DNA of 34,560 bases from positions 1 through 34,560 of the forward strand of contig CAYYGA010000014.1 in the NCBI GenBank assembly GCA_964471435.1. The letters are read 5' to 3'. The position numbers and the translations under genes are program-made. Below are positions 15,772 through 25,587 of this stretch, one piece after another. Source of the DNA: Facklamia sp964471435 (GTDB lineage Bacteria > Bacillota > Bacilli > Lactobacillales > Aerococcaceae). The number at the start of each line of letters is the position of its first letter. Position 1 is the stretch's first letter. The notes under the pieces are model-generated. The model searched no databases and had not been told where the DNA came from. It saw nothing but the letters and a program-made list of their open reading frames with translations.

Positions 15772-15811
15772 TAAAAAAAACTCTTTGCTTAAAGTTTTAA
15801 GACAAAAAGTT
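15772..15811 (-). terminator. Terminator of the AI-2E-family gene
   Basis: On the minus strand, AACTTTTTG pairs with CAAAGAGTT (one G-U), with inner CTTAA/TTAAG and a one-base bulge, then TTTTTTTTA. Confidence 0.8.
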
Positions 15812-15869
15812 TTACTATTATTTTACGGTAGTTGAATTTTTCAGTTTATTAAGTTTAAAGCGTAAAAGC

Positions 15870-17063
15870 TTAATAATTTATGGTGTCATCTCTTTTATGA
15901 GAGGGTCTTTTCAGTGTTGCAGTAATAAGATGATAAAATTGACTGAGATCAGCAATAGTATTATCTAGAATTCCAGAGCGAATAACCCCTAATAAAACAA
16001 TCATAATTAAAGGGCCTAATAAAGCGCCCCATAAACCTGAAAATTGAATTCCCACATAAATACTAATCAATGCCAGTAAAGGATGCATGCCTGTTTGGCT
16101 GCCCATTATTTTTGGTTCAATCATTCTTCTTAATAAGAAAAGTCCTATACCAATTAAAATAAGAAACACACCAAAATTTGGATCATTGATGATAAATTCT
16201 ACAATTCCCCAGGGAAGCAAGACAGCAATCGTTCCAATAAGAGGTATCAAATCAATAACAGCTAAGAATATAGCAATAATTAAAGCATATTCCTGACCAT
16301 AAATCGTAAATGCAAAAAGCATGACAACAAAAACCACTAAAGCCAAGATTAATTGAGTTTTAACATAACCTCCAAGCCCTACCACTACTGTCTCTTTTAC
16401 TAAATTAACATTTTTTACTATTTGTTTATTTGTAATTCTTCTGATGAAGTTATTTATACGTTCAAAATTTGACATCATAAAATACAAGGATAAGAAGAAT
16501 GTGATCAAATTGATGGAAAATGTGCCCGCTTTTGAAATGACGGACCCTGTAAAGGAGACAGTATAATTTAATAGATTACGGCTTAAGTTCCTTAGAAAAT
16601 TAAGAATATTATCCGTAATCCCTTCCACAATTTCGATGGCTTCAATCGGTAATATGTCCAATTGTTCAGTCAGCCACTGCTCAGTATTTTCAAACATTTC
16701 CACAATTGTAGTCCAATTATCTTGTATACCATTGGCTAAATCAAAGACTTCGTTTAATAATGTAGAAAAAACAAAATAAGAAACAATAAAAAGTGTTAAT
16801 AATATTAAAATTGTAAATATAAAGGTCAATATGTTTTTTATAACTGAAGATCTAATATTCATCCTGCTGACACTTATTTTTCTACCAAGTAAGTTTATCA
16901 ACGGATTTACTAAAGCTGCTAAAAAATAAGAAAAAATAAAAGGATATAATAACTGGAAAAATAAAGGCAGCCCATAAAATATAAGTACCAGAGTTAAAAT
17001 AATTATAATCAAACGTAAAATTATTCTCCTGAATAAAGCCTGATTGGTTTTTGAAATCTGCAT
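15870..17063 (-). CDS. AI-2E family transporter-like membrane protein (UPF0118/YtvI type)
   Basis: A 397-residue polytopic membrane protein of the AI-2E exporter/UPF0118 family. Two hydrophobic helices fill about 15-55, another is near 80-105, then comes a long amphipathic region (about 110-185), and a C-terminal membrane block (about 185-365) carries the conserved DLIPLIGTIAVLLPWG and RRMIEPKIMGSQTGMHPLLALIS segments typical of the family. Named functions in relatives include AI-2 export and Na+/H+ antiport, so the substrate here is open. The start is the ATG at 17063 with AGGA about 10 nt upstream; a GTG three codons earlier sits on the Shine-Dalgarno. It stands alone between the pur operon terminator and its own terminator. 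Confidence 0.85.
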   Translation of the reverse strand: MQISKTNQALFRRIILRLIIIILTLVLIFYGLPLFFQLLYPFIFSYFLAALVNPLINLLGRKISVSRMNIRSSVIKNILTFIFTILILLTLFIVSYFVFSTLLNEVFDLANGIQDNWTTIVEMFENTEQWLTEQLDILPIEAIEIVEGITDNILNFLRNLSRNLLNYTVSFTGSVISKAGTFSINLITFFLSLYFMMSNFERINNFIRRITNKQIVKNVNLVKETVVVGLGGYVKTQLILALVVFVVMLFAFTIYGQEYALIIAIFLAVIDLIPLIGTIAVLLPWGIVEFIINDPNFGVFLILIGIGLFLLRRMIEPKIMGSQTGMHPLLALISIYVGIQFSGLWGALLGPLIMIVLLGVIRSGILDNTIADLSQFYHLITATLKRPSHKRDDTINY

Positions 17064-17235
17064 TTCTTTCACTTCCTATATAAAATAAAACAATAGTTTT
17101 ACATTTTTTACAATGGTCAAAATTCTTAAAGAGTAAAAGCGCACGGTCATAAGATGATAAGGCTTTATAACATATAAGATTTTAAAAGACTCAAACAGGA
17201 TAAAACGAGAAAATCTATAGTAAAATAAAATCTTT

Positions 17236-17279
17236 ATTACCGCGGATATAATCTTATTACAAGAGAAAGCCGCGGTAAT
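17236..17279 (-). terminator. Probable terminator of the pur operon
   Basis: Perfect 10-bp inverted repeat ATTACCGCGG/CCGCGGTAAT with a 24-nt loop, about 40 nt past the purD stop. On the minus strand it is followed by AAAGATTTTATTTT, a weak T tract. Confidence 0.7.
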
Positions 17280-17319
17280 ATAGTATTAGTGAATCTTCAT
17301 GTAGACTCAACTGACTGTC

Positions 17320-18591
17320 TTAAACTCCGATATCTTTGCGGTAGAAAATTTGAGAAAGTTCCTGATTGCCTAAATAATCATAAACTGACTGGCGGGCCTG
17401 CTCTTTATTATCAGAAAATTGAGTGACCATAGCCAGACGTCCACCTTGTGAGACAAATGGATCTACCGCTGATACTCCGGCATAATAAATCTTCATCCCC
17501 GGCCGGCCGACTTTAGCTAATTCAAACTCTATTCCCTTAACCGGCTTGTGTGGATAACCTTCTGCAGCCAACACCACACCTAAACAAGTTTTATCTTCAT
17601 GCCAGCTAACTTCAAATGGGCGACCGTGAATTAAGTCATCAATTACTTGAGCAAAGTCATTTTTCAATAGAGGTAATACTACTTGGGTCTCCGGATCGCC
17701 TAACCGAGCATTAAACTCAATCACTTTAGGTCCATCTTCACACAACATTAAGCCAGTATATAAGACCCCGTTAAAAGGCACACCTTCTTTTTCCAATGCA
17801 ACTAAAACAGGTTCTACAATTTCAACCAAGCTTCTTTGGTAATCAGCTTCACTAATAAAATCCACGGGTGTGAATGCACCCATGCCTCCAGTATTAGGGC
17901 CTTGATCACCATCTTTTTGACGCTTGTGATCTTTTGCTGGTAAGGAGTGAAAAACCACTCCATTGTACACAAAAGAAAAAATAGAATATTCCGGTCCTAC
18001 CATACACTCTTCAATGACCACGCATTGATTTTTTTTCTTCGATTCTGAATCTTTACTCAAAGTGTTTTGAAAATCTGTAAAAGCTTCTTTCACGGCTGTC
18101 TGCGCTTCAGCTAGAGTCTGAGCAACTGTTACCCCTTTACCTGCAGCAGGACCATCCACTTTTACCACAATGGGTAAGTCTTGGTTTTCTAAATACTCTA
18201 ATGAAGCTTCCAAGTCAGTAAAACTAGCATACTTGGCAGTAGGAATCCGGTGACGGTCCATTAATTTTTTAGCAAAAAGTTTTGAACCTTCAATTTGGGA
18301 TGCTGCTTGATCAGGTCCAAAAATAATTTGACCGGATGCTTCAAAATAGTCAACAATCCCATCAAATAATGGAATTTCAGGTCCTACAAAGGTCCAATCC
18401 ACCTGTTTTTCTTTAGCAAAATTAACCAAATCGGCAAAATCATTTTCATTAATATCAACGCATTCGATGCCATCGAAAGTCATTGCCGGATTTCCAGGTG
18501 CACAGTAGACAGTTTCAACTTGAGAGCTTTTTAAAAGATGATAGGCAATCGCATGCTCGCGCCCGCCTCTCCCGATAACTAATAATTTCAT
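17320..18591 (-). CDS. purD: Phosphoribosylamine-glycine ligase (GAR synthetase)
   Basis: Second step of de novo purine synthesis: ATP-dependent joining of glycine to phosphoribosylamine. The protein has 423 residues of the ATP-grasp family. The N-terminal GRGGREHAIAYHL is the nucleotide-fold signature, followed by FVGPEIPL, KVDGPAAGKGV (ATP binding), DQGPNTGGMGAF and EFNARLGDPETQ (metal and ATP ligands). AAAGGGGTATAGA precedes the ATG. Last gene of the pur operon, 21 nt after purH and ahead of the hairpin at 17236. Confidence 0.97.
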   Translation of the reverse strand: MKLLVIGRGGREHAIAYHLLKSSQVETVYCAPGNPAMTFDGIECVDINENDFADLVNFAKEKQVDWTFVGPEIPLFDGIVDYFEASGQIIFGPDQAASQIEGSKLFAKKLMDRHRIPTAKYASFTDLEASLEYLENQDLPIVVKVDGPAAGKGVTVAQTLAEAQTAVKEAFTDFQNTLSKDSESKKKNQCVVIEECMVGPEYSIFSFVYNGVVFHSLPAKDHKRQKDGDQGPNTGGMGAFTPVDFISEADYQRSLVEIVEPVLVALEKEGVPFNGVLYTGLMLCEDGPKVIEFNARLGDPETQVVLPLLKNDFAQVIDDLIHGRPFEVSWHEDKTCLGVVLAAEGYPHKPVKGIEFELAKVGRPGMKIYYAGVSAVDPFVSQGGRLAMVTQFSDNKEQARQSVYDYLGNQELSQIFYRKDIGV

Positions 18592-18612
18592 TCTATACCC
18601 CTTTATACAATC

Positions 18613-20178
18613 TTAATGACGGAAATGACGCACTCCTGTGGACAGCATCGGCATTCCAAGTTCTTCCGCCCGTTCAATCACCACCTGATCCTTGATTGAT
18701 CCAGCCGGTTGAATGATAGCTTGGACTTGATGCTTGGCGGCGTATTCTAAAGTGTCGGTCATAGGAATAAAAGCATCCGATGCCATTACCATATTTGATA
18801 GATCATGCCCGGACTTCTCAGCTTGTTCCACTGCAATTTTTGCAGAGGCGACTCGGTTTGTTTGCCCTGCCCCAATACCTAAAGTCATAAATTCATTGGC
18901 AACAACTATGGCATTTGATTTTACATGTTTACACACTTTCCAAGCAAACTCAAGTGCTTGACGGTTTTTCTCAGTTAATTCATGGCTCGTCATAGTTTTC
19001 CATTCTGCAAGATTTTCTATTATATTATCTCGTTCCTGGACTAAAACCCCGCCCAAGACGGAAACCAGTTCGTAGTCCTCCATATTTAAATCATTCATTT
19101 CAAGCGAAAGCAGTCTTACGTTTGCTTTTTCTTTTAAAAGGGATAAGGCCGCTTCTTCGAAGCTGGGTGCAATGATAATATCTAAGAAAATCTCATGGAG
19201 TTGTTCAGCCAATTTTAGTGACACCCGGCGGTTAAAAACAAGAATACCACCAAAAATTGAAATAGGGTCGGCTTCAAAACAACGCTCAAAAGCAGATTCG
19301 ATAGTTTCTCCAACTGCCACCCCGCATGGATTCAAATGTTTTACCGCGACCGCACAAGGCTGGTTAGGAAATTCCGCTATCATTCGAAGTGCTGCATCCG
19401 CATCCCGGTAGTTATTATAAGATAAGGCTTTTCCATTGAGCTGCTTGGCTTTGGTGATAGAATAAGCAGGAGCTGCTTCATCTTCATACAGCACTGCCTG
19501 CTGATGAGCATTTTCACCATAACGCAGCGTGTCTTTATGATTTAATGATATATTCAATCTATCTTCTGCCAGCAGGTTTTCACTATGGCTTTCATCATCT
19601 AATTGGCTGTTTAAATAATTGGCAATCATTGCATCATAAGCTGCTGTTTTAGCATATACTTTTTGAGCCAACCGCTGGCGGGTATGTAAGCTTGTCTTTT
19701 GACTCGCCTCTAATTCTTCAATAACTTTACCATAATCTACCGGATCACAAACTACTGTGACTGCTTGATAATTTTTAGCAGCCGACCGCAGCATGGACGG
19801 ACCACCTATATCAATATTTTCAATTGCTTCTGCCATTGAAACATCTTTTTTTGCAATTGTTTCTTTGAAAGGATATAGATTTACAATGACAAAATCAATT
19901 GGAAGAATATCATGTACTTCTAAAGCTTCTTGGTGATCCGGATTGTTTCTTAAGGCTAAAAGGCCCCCATGAATTTTAGGATGTAAAGTTTTTACACGAC
20001 CATCCATTATTTCAGGAAACTCAGTTACCGATTCTACACTAATTGTATGGATTCCATTTTCATCGAGAAATTTTTTTGTGCCGCCTGTAGAAATAATTTC
20101 AACCCCTGAATCACACAAAGCTTGAGCCAGGGGAAGTAAATCAGTTTTATCAGATACGCTGATTAAAGCTCTACTCAT
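18613..20178 (-). CDS. purH: Bifunctional AICAR formyltransferase/IMP cyclohydrolase
   Basis: Carries out the last two steps to IMP: formylation of AICAR with 10-formyl-THF, then ring closure. It has 521 residues. The N-terminal cyclohydrolase domain (about 1-200) begins ALISVSDKTDLLPLAQAL and has GRVKTLHPKIHGGLL. The C-terminal transformylase has RYGENAHQ, AVKHLNPCGVAVG and the terminal STGVRHFRH. The ATG directly follows the purN stop (TAA-ATG), with AAAGGAGCTGAGTAA as the binding site, so the two are translationally coupled. Confidence 0.97.
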   Translation of the reverse strand: MSRALISVSDKTDLLPLAQALCDSGVEIISTGGTKKFLDENGIHTISVESVTEFPEIMDGRVKTLHPKIHGGLLALRNNPDHQEALEVHDILPIDFVIVNLYPFKETIAKKDVSMAEAIENIDIGGPSMLRSAAKNYQAVTVVCDPVDYGKVIEELEASQKTSLHTRQRLAQKVYAKTAAYDAMIANYLNSQLDDESHSENLLAEDRLNISLNHKDTLRYGENAHQQAVLYEDEAAPAYSITKAKQLNGKALSYNNYRDADAALRMIAEFPNQPCAVAVKHLNPCGVAVGETIESAFERCFEADPISIFGGILVFNRRVSLKLAEQLHEIFLDIIIAPSFEEAALSLLKEKANVRLLSLEMNDLNMEDYELVSVLGGVLVQERDNIIENLAEWKTMTSHELTEKNRQALEFAWKVCKHVKSNAIVVANEFMTLGIGAGQTNRVASAKIAVEQAEKSGHDLSNMVMASDAFIPMTDTLEYAAKHQVQAIIQPAGSIKDQVVIERAEELGMPMLSTGVRHFRH

Positions 20179-20745
20179 TTACTCAGCTCCTTTAATAAGT
20201 TGGCGCACTACTTGAGGATAGAGGGCATGTTCCAGTGCGTGTATCTTTTCAGACAATGTCTCTAATGTATCTGTTTCTTCAATTTTAATTGATTCCTGCA
20301 TAATAATTTCCCCGTGATCAATTTTATCGTCTACATAATGAATGGTTACACCTGTTTGTTTAGTTCCCGCTTTAAATGCATCTTCAATTCCTTGCTTACC
20401 AGGAAAATGAGGTAATAGAGAAGGATGGATATTGATAATGCGTTTAGGGTAAGCTTGCAACAAAGGTGAATGAATAAGCCGCATATAACCGGCCAAGAGA
20501 ATATAATCAACGTCAGCTTCCCGGCATATTTCAACTAAAAATTTTTCATATGCCTGCCGGTCTTCAAAATCTTTTGGTTGTTTAGTAATCGCTTTAATTC
20601 CTAACTTCCCAGCTCTTTCCAAAACTCGAGAATCAGGCTTATCTGAAAAGACGAAGGTAAATTCAGCCTGCGGCTCATTTTCCAAGCTTTCTATTAAAGC
20701 TTGGAAATTCGAGCCGCTGCCTGAAGCAAAAACAGCAAATCGCAT
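20179..20745 (-). CDS. purN: Phosphoribosylglycinamide formyltransferase (GART)
   Basis: Third step: transfers the formyl group of 10-formyl-THF to GAR. It has 188 residues. The N-terminal ASGSGSNFQALIE is the phosphate-binding loop. IINIHPSLLPHFPG holds the catalytic Asn and His, and HYVDDKIDHGEII holds the catalytic Asp. AAAGGAACTATT precedes the ATG. It lies 58 nt after purM, the widest gap in the operon, and abuts purH. Confidence 0.97.
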   Translation of the reverse strand: MRFAVFASGSGSNFQALIESLENEPQAEFTFVFSDKPDSRVLERAGKLGIKAITKQPKDFEDRQAYEKFLVEICREADVDYILLAGYMRLIHSPLLQAYPKRIINIHPSLLPHFPGKQGIEDAFKAGTKQTGVTIHYVDDKIDHGEIIMQESIKIEETDTLETLSEKIHALEHALYPQVVRQLIKGAE

Positions 20746-20803
20746 AATAGTTCCTTTCTATATCAAGGGTATGAGAAAAAGTTAGTCCAAAAAGCTGCCC
20801 AGT

Positions 20804-21856
20804 TTATTCTTTTATCCAGTTCACAGCTTTGTTTTCTTCCGTACGTGTAACTACTTTTCCAATTTCATAGAAAGTTTCGCCGGCATTTTCTAATAATTGT
20901 TTTACTTGAACGACCTTTTCAGATTCAACTGCTAATACCATCCCTATACCCATATTGAAGATTTCATACATTTCTAACTCATCAATTTTCCCTAATTCCT
21001 GCATCATGTTAAAGATAGGTAATACAGGCCAGGAGGAAAGATTAACTTGACTTGCCAGGTTTTCAGGCATCATCCGCGGCAGGTTTTCAACAAAGCCGCC
21101 TCCAGTGATATGAGCAACACCATTTATTAATTTTTGTTGAATTAAAGGTAAAACTGATTTCACATAAATTTTCGTTGGTGTCAAAAGAAGATCAGCTAAA
21201 GTTTGATCAGCACCTTCAATGACTTTATCATCTAAACGGTAATTATGCTGGTTGAAGAAAATATCACGCACTAAAGAAAAACCATTCGAATGAATCCCTG
21301 AAGAAGCCAACCCAATTAAGATATCTCCTTCTTTTACCATCTGTTTATTTAAAAGCTGATCCTTTTCTGCTATTCCGACAGTAAAACCGGAAATATCATA
21401 ATCTTCAAAAGCATACAGGCCCGGCATTTCGGCTGTTTCGCCACCAATTAAAGCAGTACCCGCCTGTACACAACCTTCGGCTACTCCCGCAACAATTTCT
21501 TCTACTACTTCAGGCGAATTTTTGCCTAAAGCAATATAATCCAAGAAGAAAAGTGGTTCAGCTCCTTGAGCTACAACGTCGTTCACACACATTGCTACAC
21601 AATCGATACCGATTGTATCATGTTTTCCTGACTCAATCGCAATCATCACTTTTGTTCCTACGCCATCTGTACCGGAAACAAGGACTGGTTGCTCATGATT
21701 AAATTGTGATAAATCGAAAGCTCCACCAAAGCCTCCTAATTCTGATAAAACCTCAGGGCGCATCGTTCTTTTCACGTGTTTCTGCATCCGTTCAACCGCT
21801 TCATAACCTGCGTTGACGTCCACACCTGCACGGGCATAGGCATTTTTTTCTAACAA
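20804..21856 (-). CDS. purM: Phosphoribosylformylglycinamidine cyclo-ligase (AIR synthetase)
   Basis: Fifth step: ATP-dependent ring closure of FGAM to AIR. It has 350 residues of the PurM/PurL superfamily. Landmarks are YARAGVDVNAGYEAV at the N-terminus, LVSGTDGVGTKV, CVNDVVAQGAEPLFFLDY, LIGGETAEMPG and HITGGGFVENLPR. The start codon is an unusual TTG at 21856, clearly marked by AGGAGGAGAAAAAC; the next in-frame Met is residue 25, inside the conserved region. The weak start may lower its translation compared with its neighbours. 27 nt after purF. Confidence 0.97.
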   Translation of the reverse strand: MLEKNAYARAGVDVNAGYEAVERMQKHVKRTMRPEVLSELGGFGGAFDLSQFNHEQPVLVSGTDGVGTKVMIAIESGKHDTIGIDCVAMCVNDVVAQGAEPLFFLDYIALGKNSPEVVEEIVAGVAEGCVQAGTALIGGETAEMPGLYAFEDYDISGFTVGIAEKDQLLNKQMVKEGDILIGLASSGIHSNGFSLVRDIFFNQHNYRLDDKVIEGADQTLADLLLTPTKIYVKSVLPLIQQKLINGVAHITGGGFVENLPRMMPENLASQVNLSSWPVLPIFNMMQELGKIDELEMYEIFNMGIGMVLAVESEKVVQVKQLLENAGETFYEIGKVVTRTEENKAVNWIKE

Positions 21857-21883
21857 GTTTTTCTCCTCCTAATAGTAGATCTT

Positions 21884-23377
21884 CTAAAGTATTGGTGACT
21901 TAGCAACTGCTGCACGGTATTCTCTTTCGAAATCATGCAGGGCAGTAGGAAAATCCCCATTGAAATAGGCCATACATAAACCACCATAGGGCGCATCTGT
22001 TTCAAAACCAATTGCTTCAATTAAACTTTCTTCAGAAAGGTAAGCTAAGGAATCGGCTTCGATCATTTCTGTAATCTCCTCGGTAGTGTAATTAGCAGCG
22101 ATTAATTCACGGGTGTTCGATATATCAATTCCATAAAAGCAAGGATGTTTTAAAGCAGGTGAAGCAATTCGGACATGAACTTCTTTGGCACCTGCTTCTT
22201 TAAGCAGTCGAACAATTCTTTTAGAGGTCGTCCCTCTAACTATAGAGTCGTCTACCATCACAATTTTTTTTCCTTCGACAACCTTGCGGACTGCTGAAAG
22301 TTTCATTTGTACTCCACGCTCGCGCATTTCTTGAGTCGGTTGTAAAAATGTACGACCGATGTATTGATTTTTTATCAATCCCATTTCATAAGGAATTCCG
22401 GCCGCTTCTGCGTAGCCTGTTGCAGCAGATAGGGAGGAATTGGGTACTCCGATCACCATATCTGCTTGAGGACAAGGTGCTTCTTCTGCTAAACGAATTC
22501 CCATAGCTTTTCTGGCTGTGTGAACATTTACTCCATAAATGTTAGAATCCGGGCGGGCGAAATAAATAAATTCCATTGAACAGATAGCTTGTTGACGGTC
22601 CTTTATATAGTATTCTCTTTGGAGCCCATCATCATTTACATATACCATTTCTCCCGGTTCAACATCAAATAAATGACTGGCACCAATCTGATCCAAAGCA
22701 CAGGACTCAGAAGCCATCACATATGCGCCGGAAGGCATCTGTCCTACTATTAACGGTCGGAAACCGTTGGGGTCGCAGGCACCGATCATCTCATTTTGCG
22801 TCATTATAAGATAAGTATATCCTCCTTTAACACGGTTGAGTGATTCTCTTACCTTATCACGCAGTGTGATTCCAGTTGAACGTCTGATTAAATGCATGAT
22901 GACTTCCGTATCAGAAGTGGATTGGAAAATAGCACCTTGATTTTCTAAATCTTGTTTTAAAGACTGGGCATTTACCAGATTTCCATTGTGGCATAAAGCC
23001 ATATCACCATCATGGAACCTAAAAACCAAGGGCTGAATATTGCTGATATCCCTTTGGCCTGAAGAAGAATAACGCACATGTCCTAAGACATTTTTTCCTG
23101 ATAAAGCCTCCAGGGATTGGCGGGTCGAAAATACTTCCTGTACCAGACCCATTCCGCGGTGTGAAACAATTTTTCCATCTTGAAAAGAAATGATGCCTGT
23201 CCCTTCTTGTCCACGATGCTGTAAAGCATGTAGACCATAATAAGCATCAATGGCGGCCTCTTCCTGACCCCAAAAACCAATCAAACCGCATTCTTCATGA
23301 GGTAAGTCATAGGTATCAAAAGTCAGTTCGGTTGAAACTACATCTTTTCCGTCGATTATTTCCCTTGTAAAAGGCAT
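21884..23377 (-). CDS. purF: Amidophosphoribosyltransferase (glutamine PRPP amidotransferase)
   Basis: First committed step: converts PRPP and glutamine to phosphoribosylamine. It has 497 residues. A 29-residue propeptide precedes the N-terminal nucleophile Cys30 (EECGLIGFWG). LQHRGQEGTGI, GHVRYSSSG and CHNGNLVNA complete the glutaminase site. The phosphoribosyl domain has MVDDSIVRGTTS as the PRPP loop. The Bacillus-type Fe-S cluster cysteines are only partly kept: ICSME and HPCFYG are present, but the C-terminal CxxC region reads YGGLCMAYF with a single Cys468. The enzyme probably lacks the cluster, as in other lactic acid bacteria. The start overlaps purL by 22 nt with GGGAGGAA upstream. 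Confidence 0.96.
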   Translation of the reverse strand: MPFTREIIDGKDVVSTELTFDTYDLPHEECGLIGFWGQEEAAIDAYYGLHALQHRGQEGTGIISFQDGKIVSHRGMGLVQEVFSTRQSLEALSGKNVLGHVRYSSSGQRDISNIQPLVFRFHDGDMALCHNGNLVNAQSLKQDLENQGAIFQSTSDTEVIMHLIRRSTGITLRDKVRESLNRVKGGYTYLIMTQNEMIGACDPNGFRPLIVGQMPSGAYVMASESCALDQIGASHLFDVEPGEMVYVNDDGLQREYYIKDRQQAICSMEFIYFARPDSNIYGVNVHTARKAMGIRLAEEAPCPQADMVIGVPNSSLSAATGYAEAAGIPYEMGLIKNQYIGRTFLQPTQEMRERGVQMKLSAVRKVVEGKKIVMVDDSIVRGTTSKRIVRLLKEAGAKEVHVRIASPALKHPCFYGIDISNTRELIAANYTTEEITEMIEADSLAYLSEESLIEAIGFETDAPYGGLCMAYFNGDFPTALHDFEREYRAAVAKSPIL

Positions 23378-25587
23378 GGTATAGCTTCCTCCCAGACTTG
23401 TTGTAATTCCTTGGTCGAAGCTTCTACTTTTAGATCACTTTCTTCAGTTGTAATTGAAATTTTGCTGTCAGATGTAACTTGGCCTAATTTAATAAAATGA
23501 TCAGCAAAAGCAGCTTCAAACTCTGCTTCTTTTTCTTTTTTAACAGAAACTACAAACCGTGACCCGTTTTCAGCAAATAAATAACTAGCCGGCATATCTA
23601 AATGAACATCTATTCCAAATTTTGTATCAAATGCAGACTCTACTAGACCTACAGCCAGTCCGCCTTCAGATAAATCATGGGCTGAGGCTAAGAAGCCTTC
23701 TTTAATCGCTTTTAAAACAAGGTCTTGGTTAGTTTTTTCTTTTTCTAAATCATAGTCAAATAAAGGACCTGAAATATCTCCTTGTATCATTTTTTGAATT
23801 TCAGAGCCATTAAAAGCATCTGTTGTTTCACCAATCAAATAGATTCCATCACCGTCATTTTTAAACTTTGATGTGGTGACATGATCGATATGTTCTACTA
23901 AACCTACCATTCCAATCATTGGAGAAGGATAAATTGCCTGTCCGTTGGATTCGTTGTATAGGGAAACATTTCCGGATACAACCGGTGTATCTAATAATTT
24001 TGCTGCAGCAGCCAACCCATCGGCTGATTTATCTAACTCATAGAAAACTTCTGGTTTTTCAGGGTTTCCAAAGTTTAAACAGTCAGTTAGAGCTAATGGC
24101 TTTCCTCCTGATGCAACTATATTGCGCGCCGCTTCAGCAACTGCCATCTGTCCTCCAATTTCAGGGTTTAAGTAAATATAACGTGAGTTATAATCGGCAG
24201 TTAAAGCAATCGCTTTATTTGTTCCACGAATTTTAATTACACCTGCGTCTGAGCCCGGGCCAACCATAGTGGAATTTCTAACTTGAGAGTCAAAAGTTTC
24301 ATAAGCGATTTTTTTAGAAGCAACGGTTGGCTGTGCCAAAATATCTTTTAAAGTTTGAGTGAGATCATCAATTTCCGGCTGGAATTGACCCTGGCCTTCC
24401 CATTCAACAATTCGTTGCGGAACTTTTGATTCGTTATAATAAACCGGTCCATCTCCCAATGCTTCCACTGGTACATTACAAACTTCTTTTCCTTCAAACA
24501 TTAGACGGTAGCGACTGTCATCAGTTACTTCACCGACTTTTACTGCATTTAAGCCGTACTTTTCAAAAACAGCGGTGATTCCCTCTTCCATGCCTTTTTT
24601 AATACATAAAAGCATGCGTTCTTGCGATTCTGACAGCATCATTTCATAGGGAATCATATCGGCTTCACGTTGTGGAACATCATCTAAATTCAAGACAACC
24701 CCGTAACCGGCTTTTTCAGCCATTTCTGAAGAAGATGAAACAATTCCAGCTGCTCCCATATCCTGGATACCTACTAAAGCTTCTTGATGTTCTAATATAA
24801 CTTCTAAACATGCTTCCATTACTAATTTTTCTAGAAATGGATCGCCGGCTTGAATAGCTGAACGTTCTTGTTCTACACTATCGTCAAATTCTTCAGAAGC
24901 AAAGGTCGCTCCATGAATACCATCACGCCCTGTGGCGGCTCCAACATACATGATCGTATTACCGACTCCAGAAGCAAGGCCTTTTTGCATATTCTCATGA
25001 TTGATCAATCCAACCGACATGGCGTTAACCAGAGGATTTTCTTTATATGCATCATCAAAAGCGATATCTCCTCCTACGGTAGGTATTCCTATCGTATTAC
25101 CATAATCTGAAATACCTTCAACCGCCTGATCAAATAAATAACGAGTCCGCTCATCATCCAGTTCACCAAAACGTAGCGAATTCAATGACGCAATCGGACG
25201 GGCACCCATAGAAAAGATATCACGTAAAATTCCACCAATACCGGTAGCAGCTCCTTCATAAGGTTCCACTGCTGAAGGATGGTTATGACTTTCAGCTTTA
25301 AATACTACTGCCTGGCCATCCCCAATATCAACAATACCAGCCCCTTCTCCCGGTCCTTGTAAAACCTGCGGACCTTCGGTTGGGAATTTACGCAGTACCG
25401 GTTTGGAGTTTTTATAGGAACAATGTTCGGACCACATAACAGAAAAAATTCCTGTTTCTGTAAAGTTTGGTAAGCGACCTAAAATATCGTCGCTGATTTT
25501 AGCATACTCATCATCCGATAAGCCCCACTCACGGTAAATCTTGGTTTCTTTAATTTGTTCAGGACTCAATTCTTCCATTCTAGCCAT
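23356..25587 (-). CDS. purL: Phosphoribosylformylglycinamidine synthase, large subunit (small-type PurL)
   Basis: Fourth step: ATP-dependent amidation of FGAR to FGAM. At 743 residues it is the small PurL that needs separate PurS and PurQ subunits. MWSEHCSYKNSKPVL, FKAESHNHPSAVEPYEGAATG and GIQDMGAAGIVSSSSEMA are the family's conserved substrate and nucleotide regions, and SAHDLSEGGLAVGL is in the C-terminal half. All look intact. The ATG overlaps the purQ stop by one base (TAATG), and AAAGGAGG lies upstream. The ammonia it uses should arrive from PurQ, which here looks catalytically dead. Confidence 0.97.
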   Translation of the reverse strand: MARMEELSPEQIKETKIYREWGLSDDEYAKISDDILGRLPNFTETGIFSVMWSEHCSYKNSKPVLRKFPTEGPQVLQGPGEGAGIVDIGDGQAVVFKAESHNHPSAVEPYEGAATGIGGILRDIFSMGARPIASLNSLRFGELDDERTRYLFDQAVEGISDYGNTIGIPTVGGDIAFDDAYKENPLVNAMSVGLINHENMQKGLASGVGNTIMYVGAATGRDGIHGATFASEEFDDSVEQERSAIQAGDPFLEKLVMEACLEVILEHQEALVGIQDMGAAGIVSSSSEMAEKAGYGVVLNLDDVPQREADMIPYEMMLSESQERMLLCIKKGMEEGITAVFEKYGLNAVKVGEVTDDSRYRLMFEGKEVCNVPVEALGDGPVYYNESKVPQRIVEWEGQGQFQPEIDDLTQTLKDILAQPTVASKKIAYETFDSQVRNSTMVGPGSDAGVIKIRGTNKAIALTADYNSRYIYLNPEIGGQMAVAEAARNIVASGGKPLALTDCLNFGNPEKPEVFYELDKSADGLAAAAKLLDTPVVSGNVSLYNESNGQAIYPSPMIGMVGLVEHIDHVTTSKFKNDGDGIYLIGETTDAFNGSEIQKMIQGDISGPLFDYDLEKEKTNQDLVLKAIKEGFLASAHDLSEGGLAVGLVESAFDTKFGIDVHLDMPASYLFAENGSRFVVSVKKEKEAEFEAAFADHFIKLGQVTSDSKISITTEESDLKVEASTKELQQVWEEAIPCLLQGK

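Noticed and set aside
23919..24236. 105-residue plus-strand ORF within purL
   Set aside because: It is antisense to conserved purL sequence and shows no ribosome binding site or family motif.
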